A DNA stretch of 64,000 bases from Dipodascopsis uninucleata var. uninucleata (GCA_030568195.1 JAJLTO010000001.1:434001-498000), one strand, 5' to 3'; positions 35,208 through 47,672 are shown, numbered from the stretch's first letter. The notes: generated by a model not told the origin, from the sequence alone. Numbers and translations are program-made.

Positions 35208-36164
35208 ATGAGTACTTCAATACGTTGTCTACAGTCTCAGATATGGAATAGAGGAATATTACTAGAAAGATGCAGTGCTATTAAGAGGAGTTCTATGATT
35301 AGCACAATCATTTCACCAACCAGCTTAATACGAGCTCGCATGATGCAAACTTCAAGTAATCGGGTTTCTGAATCTTCATACCGGGAAAGCTTAATGCGGC
35401 GTCTCTTAGGTGTCAGAGACCAACAACTAAGATCCAAGGAGAATAAGGATACGATTTTAGAAGAAGGTGCCGAGCCAACCATTCTGGGTGAGAACTCATC
35501 AAGCAGCGATGGCTCAGGTTATCTTGAGAATGTTACTTATAGTAAGGAACTGTCTACGAGAAATGAGTTGAGCACGGCAGAACGAGCCAAGTTAAAACAG
35601 GAGGCAAAATCTCTTTTACAGTCGATTTTGGAAAATGATGCAGCTGGTAACATAAAGGACACACGAACGCTAGTACAAGAAGCTAGAAGCGACACTGTCG
35701 TAGTACCGATTGAGATGCTTGCTCGACCAATTGACCTTGTCAAAAAGAATCCTGTCCAGAAGGTTCCAATGAGATATATCTTATGTGTTACATTTGGACG
35801 AAACAATACTCATATGGTTCTTTCAGAGCTCTACCGTGATGCCGGAAATCCATACTCTCTTCCAGGGCAAGACGTCAGGCTTTCTATGAGCACAGGTCAG
35901 GTAGGCTTTAGAAAATCACAGAGAGGTGAGGCAGAAGCTACCTATCAGCTGGCTGTTCAATTCTTTGGAAGAATGCTAGATAAGGGATTCACTCAATTGC
36001 CTCTTGAACTAGTCTTGAGAGGATTTTCTAAGTGTCGAAGTACATTTTTGTCAGTTTTAACAGGACGAGAAGGAGTACGTGTAAGAAGACTTATTAATCG
36101 AGTCACGGACGGAACCAGATTAAGACACGGTGGAGTTAGACCTCCAGTAAGGCGCAGAATTTAG
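35208..36164 (+). CDS. MRPS18: Mitochondrial small-subunit ribosomal protein uS11m
   Basis: Single-exon gene of 318 residues. The first ~45 residues are basic with Ser/Arg and no acidic residues, as expected for a mitochondrial presequence. A variable Glu/Ser-rich linker follows. The C-terminal ~125 residues are a bacterial S11-type domain: FGRNNTHMVLSELYRD, SMSTGQVGFRKSQRGEAEATYQLAVQFFGRM and the basic end RLRHGGVRPPVRRR. The protein binds 16S-like rRNA near the mRNA exit of the mitochondrial small subunit. Yeast calls this protein Mrps18, which is unrelated to bacterial S18. The length is greater than the yeast protein (217) because of the linker. Confidence 0.88.
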   Translation: MSTSIRCLQSQIWNRGILLERCSAIKRSSMISTIISPTSLIRARMMQTSSNRVSESSYRESLMRRLLGVRDQQLRSKENKDTILEEGAEPTILGENSSSSDGSGYLENVTYSKELSTRNELSTAERAKLKQEAKSLLQSILENDAAGNIKDTRTLVQEARSDTVVVPIEMLARPIDLVKKNPVQKVPMRYILCVTFGRNNTHMVLSELYRDAGNPYSLPGQDVRLSMSTGQVGFRKSQRGEAEATYQLAVQFFGRMLDKGFTQLPLELVLRGFSKCRSTFLSVLTGREGVRVRRLINRVTDGTRLRHGGVRPPVRRRI

Positions 36165-38326
36165 TCTTAAATCGACTCTGTATTGATGCATGTGTTGGTG
36201 GTGCACACCTAAGTTTTCTTTGTACAGAATGGTTCTAGTATTCACTTGTAAATAATTATTGTAATTGCAATTCGAATTCATTGCTCTATAGTTAGACTTG
36301 TAGATAATCAGTGTCTTATGATCATAAAGATATTTGAAGAAATTTTCGATAGTATATCAATCGTCGCTATTGACCTATAGAAGTGGCTCCGAGATTGGAC
36401 GTAAATTTATACATCTATCGTCGAAAGTGTCAAGATAAAATTAAATTCGCATTAAGTACTTAAATTACGATCATTTTCTATTGTATAGTTTATTGAGTAA
36501 CTTCTTTAGCATTATAGACAGGAAAACTTTAGTTCGACCGTTTGAACCTCGGGATGCCACTGCTTTAAGAGTTTCCTTAAGTCGAAGATCATGCGGCCTC
36601 GCAAATATTCGACACGATACCAATTCCGCTGATAGTAGAACATGCGTGATTACCAAGCAATAACATAATTATATCGTTAGTGATGATAATTCACTTCTAC
36701 CACAATATATGTAAATATTTAGCTAACCGACGCTCAATTGTACAAGGTAAATCAGAGCTTATTTTTTATATTGGCTACGTCTTTCTGAAACCAACGGCCA
36801 ATTGGATGTATACTTGCAGATGTGCTCTTCAGAGTAAAACAACTGCAGGTCCCATGAGCCGCTCAACTGTTAGCAAATGCAGAAACGCAATTGCTCATGT
36901 GAACTGATCTAACCTTGCTAAACAGCGCTTGATCATTCTGGAACCACCCTAAAACTCCGTAACAGGCTGGACTCATTACAAATTATATGACTTGCCCAAA
37001 GTATCATCCCACTTTTCCTAAAGCCCTCACCGCCAGGTGTCATGCGCATGAACTCTAAGGCACAGACTTAGTCCATCTTAATAAGTAATACATATATGAC
37101 TTATGTAATAATATCACTGCGGTAGGACAGATAAACATTAGCTACACAGGAATTTAAATGCGAGATGTGTGTATGGGAAGAGTCATATGAATAGTGATAC
37201 AGTGCGTACTTTACGTCACTAGTGCCAGAGACCAGAGCCCGGCGCAGCGGACAATGAGAAATTTGTCCTACGTATTATTGGGCTATAAATCGCATTTTAG
37301 CAGGCACGAGAAGACTGGAAAAAGGCAATCTAAGCCCATCGCGTCCTCACTGACCAGCAAAGAACAGGTGACGTCGTGGCCATTATTATCAGCCACAAGA
37401 TGCTAGCATTTCTGTTAGCACATGGTGCATAAGATGCGGCGGTGCAACTCTCCAGGTTCTTCGTTGCTTCGTATTTTATTTTGTGGTATATCTTTTTTTG
37501 CGGTGGCCTTTGCGAATTAGTACTATTAAGTTCCGGCCGTTCAACTCGCCATAGTGAGCTACTCAAAATGTATTTTGGTCAACTGCCTGTGTAACATTAG
37601 AAACACCTTGAAGCAGATTTTAAAAATTACGTTTTAGGATATCTAGATTTTTTAGATTTTAAGATTTTAAATTTTTTATGGTTTCCTGTACCACATCTGT
37701 CTCCTCTTTTCTCTTAATCATTTATTTATTATGTATTTATTTTATGTTATGGTGAAGTAATCCGCCATCCCAAGCAAACCCACCCGGGTCTTTTAGTCTA
37801 TTCTATTCCAGCAGAGCACTAAATATATAAGTCTCTTTTTTCTGTGTCAGGCTCCCTACGTCAACCTTACGGTTTTTTTTTTAAAAAAATTTATTTTGCT
37901 CTACGTAAATAGAAGGTAGAGCAATTCTAGAACGTATCTGCGGTTGCGGCTATATTAATTAATCATTGTACGTTACGGAGTTTTAATCCAGTCGGGATAT
38001 CATATTTATTATACACTCAGAAAATAGCTATAGAGCTTATATATTTTAGATTGCGCAAAATTTCGCATACCTGAGTATATCTGTGTATATACTGATACAA
38101 CAGTTGCTATATCATTTAGTGATTCGGTCTTTGTAACCTCACGTCTGCTCTGTTTTACTGGCATCGGCATAGAAACGATAATAGAAAGAGAAAATTTCAA
38201 CCAGACATCTGTCATCGAACGTGCTACAAGCAACAGATTGCGTCAAAAATAGCATTATACTATCAGAGCTCTCTTTCTAACGAAGAGATCATCAGTAGTC
38301 CTGGATTCTAACAAAGTATAGGCAAC
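36165..38326. other. Intergenic region, 2.2 kb, no gene seen
   Basis: Mostly AT-rich, with T/A homopolymer blocks near 37.6 and 37.87 kb. It presumably includes the glycogen synthase promoter. Small overlapping frames at 36.47-36.66 kb are open on both strands and look like chance; none matches a family I know. No tRNA is recognised. Confidence 0.45.
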
Positions 38327-40943
38327 ATGTCACATCGAGACGTCAAAAACCATCTTCTCTTTGAGGTTGCGACCGAGGTCGCCAATAGAGGTAAATAAAT
38401 ATACATAAACTATGGGGTAGAATCGTTGTGTGCTTGTTTGTTTCAGGTTGTTAGGCATAAAATTTGTTCTCTCTGGTATGAGAAAGAAACGTAGCTCTCT
38501 TGCTATCTCAGTATCTGAATTCTGGATTTCATGCCAGAATCGTATCGAGGTAGAGGGAGCTAAGATTATGCATGATGATTATTCTCTCTGAGTGTCGGCA
38601 CTGCTTTTCTGTCTCTTTTGCATCTGCTAGTATTTGTTATATTGGCTTTGGTTGTTTGCTAATGGAATATAATATTAGTTGGCGGTATCTATTCCGTCAT
38701 TAAATCGAAGGCTCCTATTACTACTGCTGAATACCGTGAACGGTATACCTTGATCGGTCCTCTTAATAGGAAAAGTGTATGTGGATAGCGATCATTTGAT
38801 GTTCTTTTGATTCTTAATATTTGTTCAATGCTAATGGTATATGATATTTAGGCTGCGATTGAAGTTGAAGAGTTGACGCCTACTGATCCTTACATGGTCG
38901 AAACACTTCAGTCTATGTCTGATCGCGGTGTCAAGTATCTTTATGGTCGTTGGTTGATCGAAGGTATGCTACTTTTTAATTTTAATAATTCAAGTTTTAC
39001 TTAATGTACTAATCCAAATCATTTAATTTTATTCTCTTATAGGTGCACCAAGAGTATTGTTGTTTGAGACAGGACCAGTATATCATCACCTTGACGAGTG
39101 GAAGACAGATCTGTGGAATGTTGCGGGGATCCCGTGTCCACCAGGAGACAGCGAGACAAACGAAGCTGTTGTATTTGGTTACTTGGTTGCTTGGTTTTTA
39201 GGAGAGGTTAGTATGGTTTTGCCGCCTTTTACTTGGTAAATTGTTTTGACTGTCTTTTTGAGAATGCAATTCGCTGATCGGTATATCTAGTTCGTTTTCC
39301 GAGATAGAAATCGTGCAGTTGTCGCTCATTTTCACGAATGGTTAGCAGGTGTTGCCTTGCCCTTATGTAGAAAACGACGAATTGACTGTACAACTATTTT
39401 TACGACTCATGCTACACTTCTTGGTAGATATCTTTGTGCTGGTTCTGTAGATTTTTACAATAATTTGCAGTATTTTGATGTCGACGCTGAGGCTGGAAAG
39501 AGAGGTATCTATCATCGTTACTGTATTGAGCGGGCTGCTGCTCACTCTGCTGACGTCTTCACAACTGTCTCGCACATTACCGCATATGAAAGTGAGCATC
39601 TTCTAAAGCGCAAGCCGGATGGTGTTCTTCCTAACGGTCTTAATGTTGTCAAATTTTCTGCTGTTCATGAATTTCAAAATTTGCACGCCGTTAGCAAGGC
39701 AAAAATCAATGATTTTATTAGGGGCCACTTCTATGGTCACTATGATTTTGATCTTGACAATACTCTCTATTTCTTCACTGCTGGCAGATATGAGTATCGT
39801 AACAAGGGTGTAGATATGTACATAGAATCCTTGGCGAGACTTAATCACAGGCTGAAGACAGAGAATTCAAACAAGACCGTCGTGGCTTTTATTATTATGC
39901 CGGCGGCTACCCATTCTTATACTGTCGAGACATTGAAAGGTCAAGCAGTTATTAAGGCATTGCAAGATACTGTAAAGGAAATCACTGAGAGTGTTGGACG
40001 ACGATTATTTGAACGATCTGCTAGATTTAACGAGGATTCTGGCAAAGATTTTTCTGCAGAACTGGATGATCTTCTTACTGGTAGCGACAGAGTTCTACTG
40101 AAGCGGAGGGTTTATGCTCTCAAGCGTCACACTATGCCACCAATTGTTACTCATAACATGGCGGATGACGCTAATGATCCGATTTTGAATCAGATCAGAA
40201 GAGTACAACTTTTCAATAGTTCTTCGGACAGGGTCAAGATTATTTTCCACCCGGAGTTTTTGAACAGCAATAATCCAATTCTTCCATTGGATTACGATGA
40301 TTTTGTCCGAGGATGTCACCTCGGAGTTTTCCCATCCTATTACGAGCCATGGGGTTACACGCCAGCTGAATGTACCGTTATGGGAGTTCCATCTATTACT
40401 ACCAATCTTTCTGGGTTTGGATGTTATATGGAGGAGCTTATTGAGAATACGTCCGATTATGGAATTTACATTGTTGATCGACGAGCTAAAGGAATAGATG
40501 ATTCCATCAATCAGTTAACTGAATATATGTTTCAGTTTTGTGGAAAATCTCGGCGCCAGCGTATTAATCAACGTAATCGCACCGAGCGTCTTAGCGACTT
40601 GTTGGACTGGAAACGAATGGGATTGGAATATATTAAGGCACGTCAATTGGCTCTCCGAAGAGCATACTCCGCATCCTTCAATGATGATGAGCCTTTCCCC
40701 TTCTTTGATGGGACTGAAATGAAAGTCTCCAGACCGTTGTCGGCACAGGCTTCTCCTAGAGATCGTACAGGAATGATGACACCTGGTGACTTCGCATCTC
40801 TCCAAGAGGGTAATGAGGGTCTTGAGACGGAGGATTACGTTGGATTTAAACTTCCTGAAGAGGAGGACGATGAACCGTATCCTTATCCTCTGACGCTAAA
40901 GAACAAAGCATATACAAATGGTGTGAGCAATGGAAGTACATAG
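38327..40943 (+). CDS. GSY1: Glycogen synthase
   Basis: GT3-family enzyme that transfers glucose from UDP-glucose to growing glycogen. Five exons, 38327-38390, 38679-38776, 38852-38963, 39043-39206 and 39291-40943, give 696 residues (yeast Gsy2 705). The N-terminus reads [27 protein letters not shown], with the UDP-glucose loop GGIYSV. Further hallmarks are [34 protein letters not shown] (in parts), [25 protein letters not shown] and the catalytic [17 protein letters not shown] region. The arginine cluster [19 protein letters not shown] is the glucose-6-phosphate sensor. The C-terminal tail has Ser/Thr-Pro sites as expected for inhibitory phosphorylation. All junctions restore family sequence. 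Confidence 0.97.
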
Positions 40944-41421
40944 GGATCAATGAAACGTTTTGAGAAGTAACTATTAGGCATTGAGATTATATCATGAACT
41001 AATAATTTACGAATCATGGTAGCTGCATTACATGGTCCTTTTTCTTAATCTTGTATTTGTTTGTATACCAAAACATACATTACGTCATATCATAGTCATA
41101 TGCGCATTGTTCCATGCCCGTGCGTTCAAATTTAACATATTACTTTCCCTATTTTATCTCTTTAGTCTTATCCGATTTCATTCAACTATGCGCTTTTTTA
41201 GATGATGCATTGTCACTAATTGTGATGTCATGTTTTTTCAGCTCTATGGTAGAATAGATGAAACGCATACGTGCAATACTTTTGCACTTCTCTTACAATA
41301 TACTTTTGTATATGTATGTATTCTATAGACAATTAATATTCAGATTTTTCTCTTTCCAATAGCAAAATAGATATTATATTTCGATCTCTATTGACATAAA
41401 CAATATAGTACTAAATAGTAT
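40944..41421. other. Convergent intergenic region
   Basis: AT-rich 3' flanks of glycogen synthase and the next aldo-keto reductase. Nothing else is seen. Confidence 0.6.
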
Positions 41422-42414
41422 CTAACCCCAGAGATGAGCCTCCATATGCTTTGTATAACGACCACCAAGTACAGGAAACTTCTGTAGAATTTCTTCAATC
41501 GCAGCGAACTCCTCATCCGTGATTTGGCATACTGAGCTACAATTCTCTTCAACTCTTGCAACAGTAGTAGTACCTGGGATAGGAATAATAGACAACCCCG
41601 GAATTGTCTCCTCGTGCTTCTTGATCCATCCAAGAGCAAATTGAGATGAAGTCACCCCTTTGCTCTTAGCAAAGTTATCTACCTGTTCTGCTAATTGCAA
41701 ATTGATTGCGAAATTCTCCTCACTGAATCTATCAAAGATACGTACATTTTCAGGAATGTCATCTCTCGTCTTGATGGCGCCGGTTAAGAAACCGCGACCA
41801 AGCGGTGAGTATGCAACAACGGTGATGCCAAGCTCTGCACAGGTATGCAGAACACTTAAATCGCGAGCTTCTAGAGAGTATAAAGAAAATTCAATTTCAA
41901 CTGCTTCTATTTTCCCAGCCTTAGCGGCCCTACGAATAGTTTCCGGACCGACTTCTGAAAGAGAAATTCCACCTATAAGACCCTCATTGACCATTTGCGT
42001 CAAATGGCCAATAGTTTCCTCAATAGGATATCTCTTGTCAACACGAGCACACTCAAACAAATCCATTTTCTTCTTGCCATCGAGATGTTTCAAAATATTG
42101 GAAACACTTTTGCGCAGTCCCTCCGGGCTTGAGTCAGGACTAAAGGCCTCCATGTCTATTCCACCCTTAATAGATAGTACTACTTTATCTGCATACTCAG
42201 GATACTTGGTAAAGAATCGTTTAATCAGATCAAGATTCAAAGTTGGTTCTGGCGAGCCGTAGAATTCACCACCATTAAAGAAGTATGCACCAAGTTCGAT
42301 GGCACGCTTCATGGTAGCAAATGCCTGCTCATCGGGAGTCTGGTTTGAACGCCAAGTAAATCCCATGAGACCCAAGCCGATAGGACCGACTTCAATTCCT
42401 AAGAGCTTCACCAT
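41422..42414 (-). CDS. Aldo-keto reductase, pyridoxal-reductase (AKR8) type
   Basis: Single-exon gene of 330 residues. It begins MVKLLGIEVGPIGLGLMGFTWR and carries ELGAYFFNGGEFYG, with the AKR Asp replaced by Asn in the 'FNGGEFYG' motif (as in fission yeast Plr1 and budding yeast YPR127W), then the Lys in LSIKGG and the VEIEFSLYSLEARD, VAYSPLGRGFLTG and IPIPGTTTVARVEEN blocks. This pattern is characteristic of NADPH-dependent pyridoxal reductases, which turn pyridoxal into pyridoxine in the vitamin B6 salvage path. ARVDK stands where other AKRs have the catalytic His, a substitution also known in this subgroup. The substrate is inferred from the subgroup. Confidence 0.85.
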   Translation of the reverse strand: MVKLLGIEVGPIGLGLMGFTWRSNQTPDEQAFATMKRAIELGAYFFNGGEFYGSPEPTLNLDLIKRFFTKYPEYADKVVLSIKGGIDMEAFSPDSSPEGLRKSVSNILKHLDGKKKMDLFECARVDKRYPIEETIGHLTQMVNEGLIGGISLSEVGPETIRRAAKAGKIEAVEIEFSLYSLEARDLSVLHTCAELGITVVAYSPLGRGFLTGAIKTRDDIPENVRIFDRFSEENFAINLQLAEQVDNFAKSKGVTSSQFALGWIKKHEETIPGLSIIPIPGTTTVARVEENCSSVCQITDEEFAAIEEILQKFPVLGGRYTKHMEAHLWG

Positions 42415-43611
42415 TTCGTTTCTGTTTCTGATGACTTAAGTAGTTATATCTTGTATATTATGTTTATAGTTTATAAAATGTAACTGAAGTAATTTCTGTA
42501 GATTTATATTTTGCTATGGAGAGACTATTATTTGCGATAGATATAAACGGATTCTTAAAAAGCCATTAAACCCAGTCGCATATATTTTCGTAACGTAAAA
42601 AAAAAATGACGAAAAATCCTTAACCTTCTGTTTTCAATAGCAGATATTAAGACAATCCTCAGGACATGCTGTCCTTATATCAAAAGGAATGATTTTAGAG
42701 TTCATCGAAATACTGTTCTATGAATCGAGCCTCGAATACTCTATCGGCCGAGGCAACATGAATACAGCAACGGAAATACTACGGCAGATTTAAGTAAAAA
42801 TCCGAGACGTTGAATTTATAACTGATTGTCAGCAACATAATACTGACAATATGGTCATCATTGATGATATACACTAGGCGTCATAATTGTTAAGTGGAAT
42901 TAAATGAAAATTCGAGAAGCAAGCAAAAGGAAGCATATATTTCTAAAGCGTTCAGTGAATAATACAGGATATTAAGCTAAAACGTTATATTAACAACTTA
43001 GTAATAATCATCTTAAGACTGCTAATATTTATCTACAGCGCAAAATCAAAAGTCGTCAGACTAGGTCGTTCTTATCAGTGAAACAACTTTTGACAAGCAA
43101 GATCATGAGTATACATGATATGGTCATCTTCAACACAAGTAATTCAGTTACGCGTGCCTTTGAATATGAAATAAAATATTTAAGGGTATAAAGCAAAGCC
43201 AACAATCGGATAAACGTTAGTACATTTATGGCACATTTGAACATGTATATAAAATCGAATCTATCCAATAGCAATCGATTTTATATTTAAGAATATAATT
43301 GGAATAAGCCAGTCTGTTGTGAAAGAAAAATTAAATGTATAGGAATTCATTTGTAGGAAGTGGATCGCAAAAAAAGAATCCTCTAGATCCATTAAAATTA
43401 TATTCATATGATTACATCCATCATTATGTAAATTCTATGGAAGACCGTTGTCTTAATTCATAATAATCAAGACAACAACTTTCCAGGTAGAATGTAAAAA
43501 TTTACTGATGAAACAGCGTGCTCATACGATGAATGCATCAGGAAGACTACCGATGTCCATAAAATTGAAGAACTAACATAACCACCCAAACATCCTTCAA
43601 GTTGCAATCAA
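42415..43611. other. Intergenic region, 1.2 kb, no gene seen
   Basis: AT-rich DNA that includes the promoter of the reductase and the 3' flank of COX8. No convincing frame, RNA gene or repeat is recognised. Confidence 0.5.
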
Positions 43612-44014
43612 TTACATCTTGCTCCTACATAAAAGATATAATCGTTAGAATACTAATTCCAATCCAAATGCAGCCTCAATATCACATAGAAAGCACTCAC
43701 AAAGCCAATGCAGCCATTCCAAATGGAGTCAAGAACGGGATAACTATAAGAAAAAAAATTAGATCCAAAATCCGAAATAAAATTTCCTAATACAAAGCTT
43801 CAGTAGAATACGTACGGAAGAAGAGAGTGTACGGAATGGCGAGTGGGATCTTTCGGTTGTGAACCTTGAAAGGGATGTTCCAGTATGGTCCCTCAGGCCA
43901 GTGACCAGAACGAGCCACTCTGGAAGAGGAAAATCCTCGGGTCAAGATCATCTGTCTGGCATTATTGTTAAAAGCTCCTCTAATGGAGGAACGAGCGATA
44001 ATTGGAGCGTACAT
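43612..44014 (-). CDS. COX8: Cytochrome c oxidase subunit 8 (VIIc)
   Basis: Small inner-membrane subunit of respiratory complex IV. Three exons, 44014-43816, 43743-43701 (43 nt) and 43624-43612 (13 nt), give 84 residues. The N-terminus is a mitochondrial presequence rich in Arg/Ser (RGFSSSRVARSG), with likely cleavage before the mature HWPEGPYWNIPFKVHNRKIPLAIP. That segment is the conserved VIIc signature. One transmembrane helix follows (YTLFFLIPFLTPFGMAALAL) and the protein ends LSKM. Both introns have good donors (GTACGT, GTGAGT) and TATAG/GTAG acceptors, and joining restores the family length (yeast 78). It diverges from MTR4, sharing a 374-base promoter region that contains a CCAAT box at 44162. 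Confidence 0.92.
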
Positions 44015-44388
44015 CTTCCGTGTCAGTAATAGAGCTAATGAAAGAATAATGAAAATCGATAGAAGAAATTTTGAGTGGGAATACTCTAGTGACACTACTA
44101 TAATGCCGAAAATCAAGTCGTCCGATTTTTTTCACGTGATTTCGTGGTTGACATTCAGTGTCCAATATCAACATCCCAAAGCTGCATAAAAAATTATCTG
44201 CAAACACTGGACCGTAAAATTGTGAAAAAATTCATTAGCTTTAGGACAGATACATCTATAGTTTTAAAAATTTGGGGTACATATTTAATTGAATTTTGCT
44301 ACAGACCTTATGAGAGAATTAGCTTATTATATTTTCCGTTAAAAGTGCATATATTCTATTAAAACTTGAAAGATCTAATTACTAAAAC
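44015..44388. other. Shared divergent promoter of COX8 and MTR4
   Basis: AT-rich interval of 374 bases. A CCAAT pentamer (44162-44166) could serve the HAP complex on the COX8 side. A GTGAAAAAATTC element (44221-44232) resembles the RRPE motif of ribosome-biogenesis genes on the MTR4 side. Both are weak, short matches. Confidence 0.4.
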
Positions 44389-47300
44389 ATGGATCCTCAA
44401 GACCTGTTCGCAGTTTTTGATGAGAATACCTCGACACGCTCTCGTAAACCTGCCACAGCATCTAGCGCTGATCTGGATAGAAAAGGACTTAAACGGACAG
44501 CTCAAGGTGAAGAAAAGGCGGAGAATGGTGATGTTAAGGTAGACAGCGTTGTGGAAACCGACGAACAAGACTCTAAAGATTTAGACGCTCTATCGAAGCG
44601 AACGAAGACTTTCGCGTCTAGTGACAAATTAAAATCAGAGCCCGTCGTAGCTGATACGTTTGAGCAAGAGGCTTCTAGAGAAGTCGCTGCTTCTGCTGGA
44701 CTTCAAAATACGAGCTCTATATCTGACACGAAGGACGGCAAAGTAAAACTTCAGCATCAAGTACGTCATCAAGTTGCGCTACCGCCAAATTACAATTACA
44801 TTCCTCTCTCAGAGCATAAAGCACCAGAGCATCCCGCGAGAACGTATCCTTTCACTCTAGATCCTTTTCAGGCGAATGCTATTGCATCAATTCAGAGAAA
44901 CGAAAGTGTTCTAGTTTCTGCACATACGAGTGCTGGAAAGACTGTTGTTGCAGAATATGCTATAGCTCAGTCACTCCGAGACAAGCAGCGCGTCATTTAC
45001 ACATCGCCTATCAAGGCACTGAGTAATCAGAAGTACCGAGAACTTTTAGCTGAGTTTGGTGATGTTGGATTGATGACTGGTGATGTTACTATAAACCAGA
45101 ATGCAAGTTGTTTGGTGATGACGACCGAAATTCTAAGATCGATGCTGTATCGTGGTTCAGAGATCATGCGAGAAGTTGCCTGGGTTATATTTGATGAAAT
45201 TCACTATATGAGGGATGCCGAACGAGGGGTAGTTTGGGAAGAGACCATCATTCTACTCCCTGATAAAGTTAGATATGTTTTCCTGTCTGCAACTATTCCA
45301 AATGCTATGCAGTTCGCAGAGTGGATTTGCAAGATTCATGTTCAGCCATGTCACGTTGTTTATACAGATTTCCGGCCAACACCACTACAGCATTATTTAT
45401 TTCCTGCAGGTGGGGATGGAATCCATTTGGTTGTCGATGAGAAAGGCATTTTCCGTGAAGATAGTTTCCAGAAGGCTATGGGTCAACTTGCTGAGCGAGC
45501 TGACGAAGTAGCAGCTTCGAAGAAAGACAAGAAGCGCAAGAAGGGACCTAAAGGCCAAAACTCACAAGGACCATCTGATATTTACAAGATTGTGAAAATG
45601 ATTATGACTAAGCACTATAATCCTGTTATTATTTTTAGTTTCAGCAAAAGAGAATGTGAAAGTTTAGCTCTGCAGATGAGCAAGCTGGATTTCAACTCAG
45701 ATGACGAAAAGGATATGATTACCAAAGTTTTCACCAATGCAATCAGCCAACTCTCAGACGAAGACAAAGAATTACCACAGATCAAGCACATCTTACCTCT
45801 TCTACGCCGTGGTATTGGTATTCATCACAGCGGTCTCTTGCCAATTTTAAAAGAAGTTATCGAGATTCTGTTTCAAGAGGGCCTTATCAAGGCACTATTT
45901 GCTACAGAGACGTTTTCCATTGGATTGAATATGCCTGCTAAAACAGTTGTGTTTACAAACGTCCGAAAATGGGATGGCAAGAATTTTAGATGGGTCTCTG
46001 GCGGTGAATATATACAGATGTCTGGAAGAGCGGGTCGTCGTGGTCTTGATGATCGTGGAATTGTTATTTTAATGATTGACGAGAAAATGGAGCCAGCAAT
46101 CGCCAAGGGGATGGTGAAAGGTCAAGCAGATCGTTTAGATTCTGCATTCCATCTTAGCTACAACATGATTTTGAATCTCATGCGTGTTGAGGGTATATCT
46201 CCTGAATTTATGTTAGAGCGATGCTTTTTCCAGTTCCAGACTAGCGGAAAGATCCCCGAGTTAGAAGAAAAATATAATGGCTTGGTAGAGGAATATAATG
46301 CTACGATAATCGAAGATGAGACGAACGTCGCGGAGTACTATGACCTAAAGCAGCAGATCGAAAGCTATTCAAGGGATTATCAAACTGTTATTTCACATCC
46401 TACGGTCGCGATTCCTTTTATGACTGCCGGTAGACTGATTAAAGTTAAATACAAAGATATTGATTTCGGTTGGGGTCCTGTTGTTTCCTATACGAAGCGA
46501 AATGCGTCTAAGGTGAGGAATACTGCTATTATTTATTACACAATCAATATTTTACAGACACTAATATAACGCATTAGAATGCCAAAAATGAGCTTACACC
46601 ACACGAGTCCTACATTATTGACGTAGCACTAAACTTATCTTCTAGTTCACCCGCTCCTGGAAGAAGTCCTGATTTACCAGATGGAGTAGCTCCTCCACTA
46701 GAAGGAGAAGAAGGCAAGCTGGAAGTTGTCCCTGTCACGTTGAAATGTATTGAGGAAATTTCAAATCTTCGTATTTTCCTTCCTCAAGATTTGAAGAACC
46801 AAAGTCAGCGAGCTATCGTGCAGAAGTCAATTAGAGAAGTAAAAAAGCGATTTCCAAATGGCATTACGCTTTTAGATCCTGTGAAAAGTATGAATATAAC
46901 CGATGAGGCCTTCAAAAAGCTAATAAAGGTTATTGACAATCTTAAAGCGAAGCTAGAAGAAAACTCTCTATCGAAATCACCGCAATTAACTGAACTATAT
47001 GAGGAATATAAAGACAAAATGAAGCTGCAATCTGAGATCAAAGATTTAAGGAAAAGAATTGAAGATGCAAAGGCAATTATACAGCTTGACGAACTTAAGT
47101 ATCGTAAGCGCGTCCTGCGACGACTAGGTTTCACCTCTGAAGATGATATTATTCAATTAAAAGGGCGTGTAGCCTGCGAAATTAGCAGTGGCGATGAATT
47201 GATGTTAACTGAGATGATTTTTAACGGTGTCTTTAATGATCTTACACCAGAGCAGATTGCCGCTGTTTTAAGTTGCTTTGTGTTCCAAGAGAAAAGTACA

Positions 47301-47672
47301 GAACAGCCTAAACTAATTCCGGAACTCACCAAGCCTTTGAGAGAACTGAAAGATACTGCTAGGAGAATTGGTAAAGTCTCTCAAGAAAGCAAACTTGAAA
47401 TAAATATCGAAGAATATGTCGAGTCATTCAAGAGCCAGCTAATGGAAGTTGTTTTCGCATGGGCAAATGGAGCAAGCTTTGCTCATATTTGCAAGATGAC
47501 AGATGTGTATGAAGGAAGTTTGATCAGAATGTTCAAGAGACTTGAAGAACTCCTTCGACAACTGGTTCAGGCTTCCAAAGTCATTGGAAATGAAGACTTA
47601 GCGAAGAAAATGGATAGTTCGATGGAAAAAATAAGACGTGATCTCGTAGCAGCTGGATCCTTGTATTTGTAG
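44389..47672 (+). CDS. MTR4: Mtr4, exosome/TRAMP DExH RNA helicase
   Basis: Nuclear Ski2-like 3'-5' helicase that feeds RNA to the exosome in rRNA processing and RNA surveillance. Exons 44389-46512 and 46578-47672 (65-nt intron) give 1072 residues; yeast Mtr4 has 1073. Motif I AHTSAGKT (178-185), motif II DEIH (269-272), motif III SAT (300-302) and motif [11 protein letters not shown] are intact. The arch/KOW region begins at [16 protein letters not shown] and spans the intron. The helical C-terminal domain ends VAAGSLYL, the universal Mtr4 end. Leu299 in FLSATIPNA is CTG, showing standard decoding. The N-terminal ~120 residues are acidic and poorly conserved, as in orthologues, and begin DLFAVFDE. 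Confidence 0.98.

Noticed and set aside
36471-36663. Overlapping small frames on both strands, one of which can be read as a basic 43-61 residue peptide
   Set aside because: Three frames are open at once, none matches a known small protein, and no flanking splice signals tie them to other exons. Most likely chance.
37860-37895. T-run followed by A-run upstream of glycogen synthase as a possible terminator hairpin
   Set aside because: Simple homopolymer complementarity of this kind is common in AT-rich fungal intergenic DNA and gives no specific support for a terminator.
38391-38678. Possible box C/D snoRNA in the 288-nt first intron of glycogen synthase
   Set aside because: There is one good box C (ATGATGA at 38572) and a CTGA 10 bases later, but no second pair at snoRNA spacing and no terminal stem, so the structure is incomplete.
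41660-42262. 200-codon plus-strand frame antisense to the pyridoxal-reductase-type gene
   Set aside because: It is the complement of an intact, well-conserved AKR, with no motif of its own.
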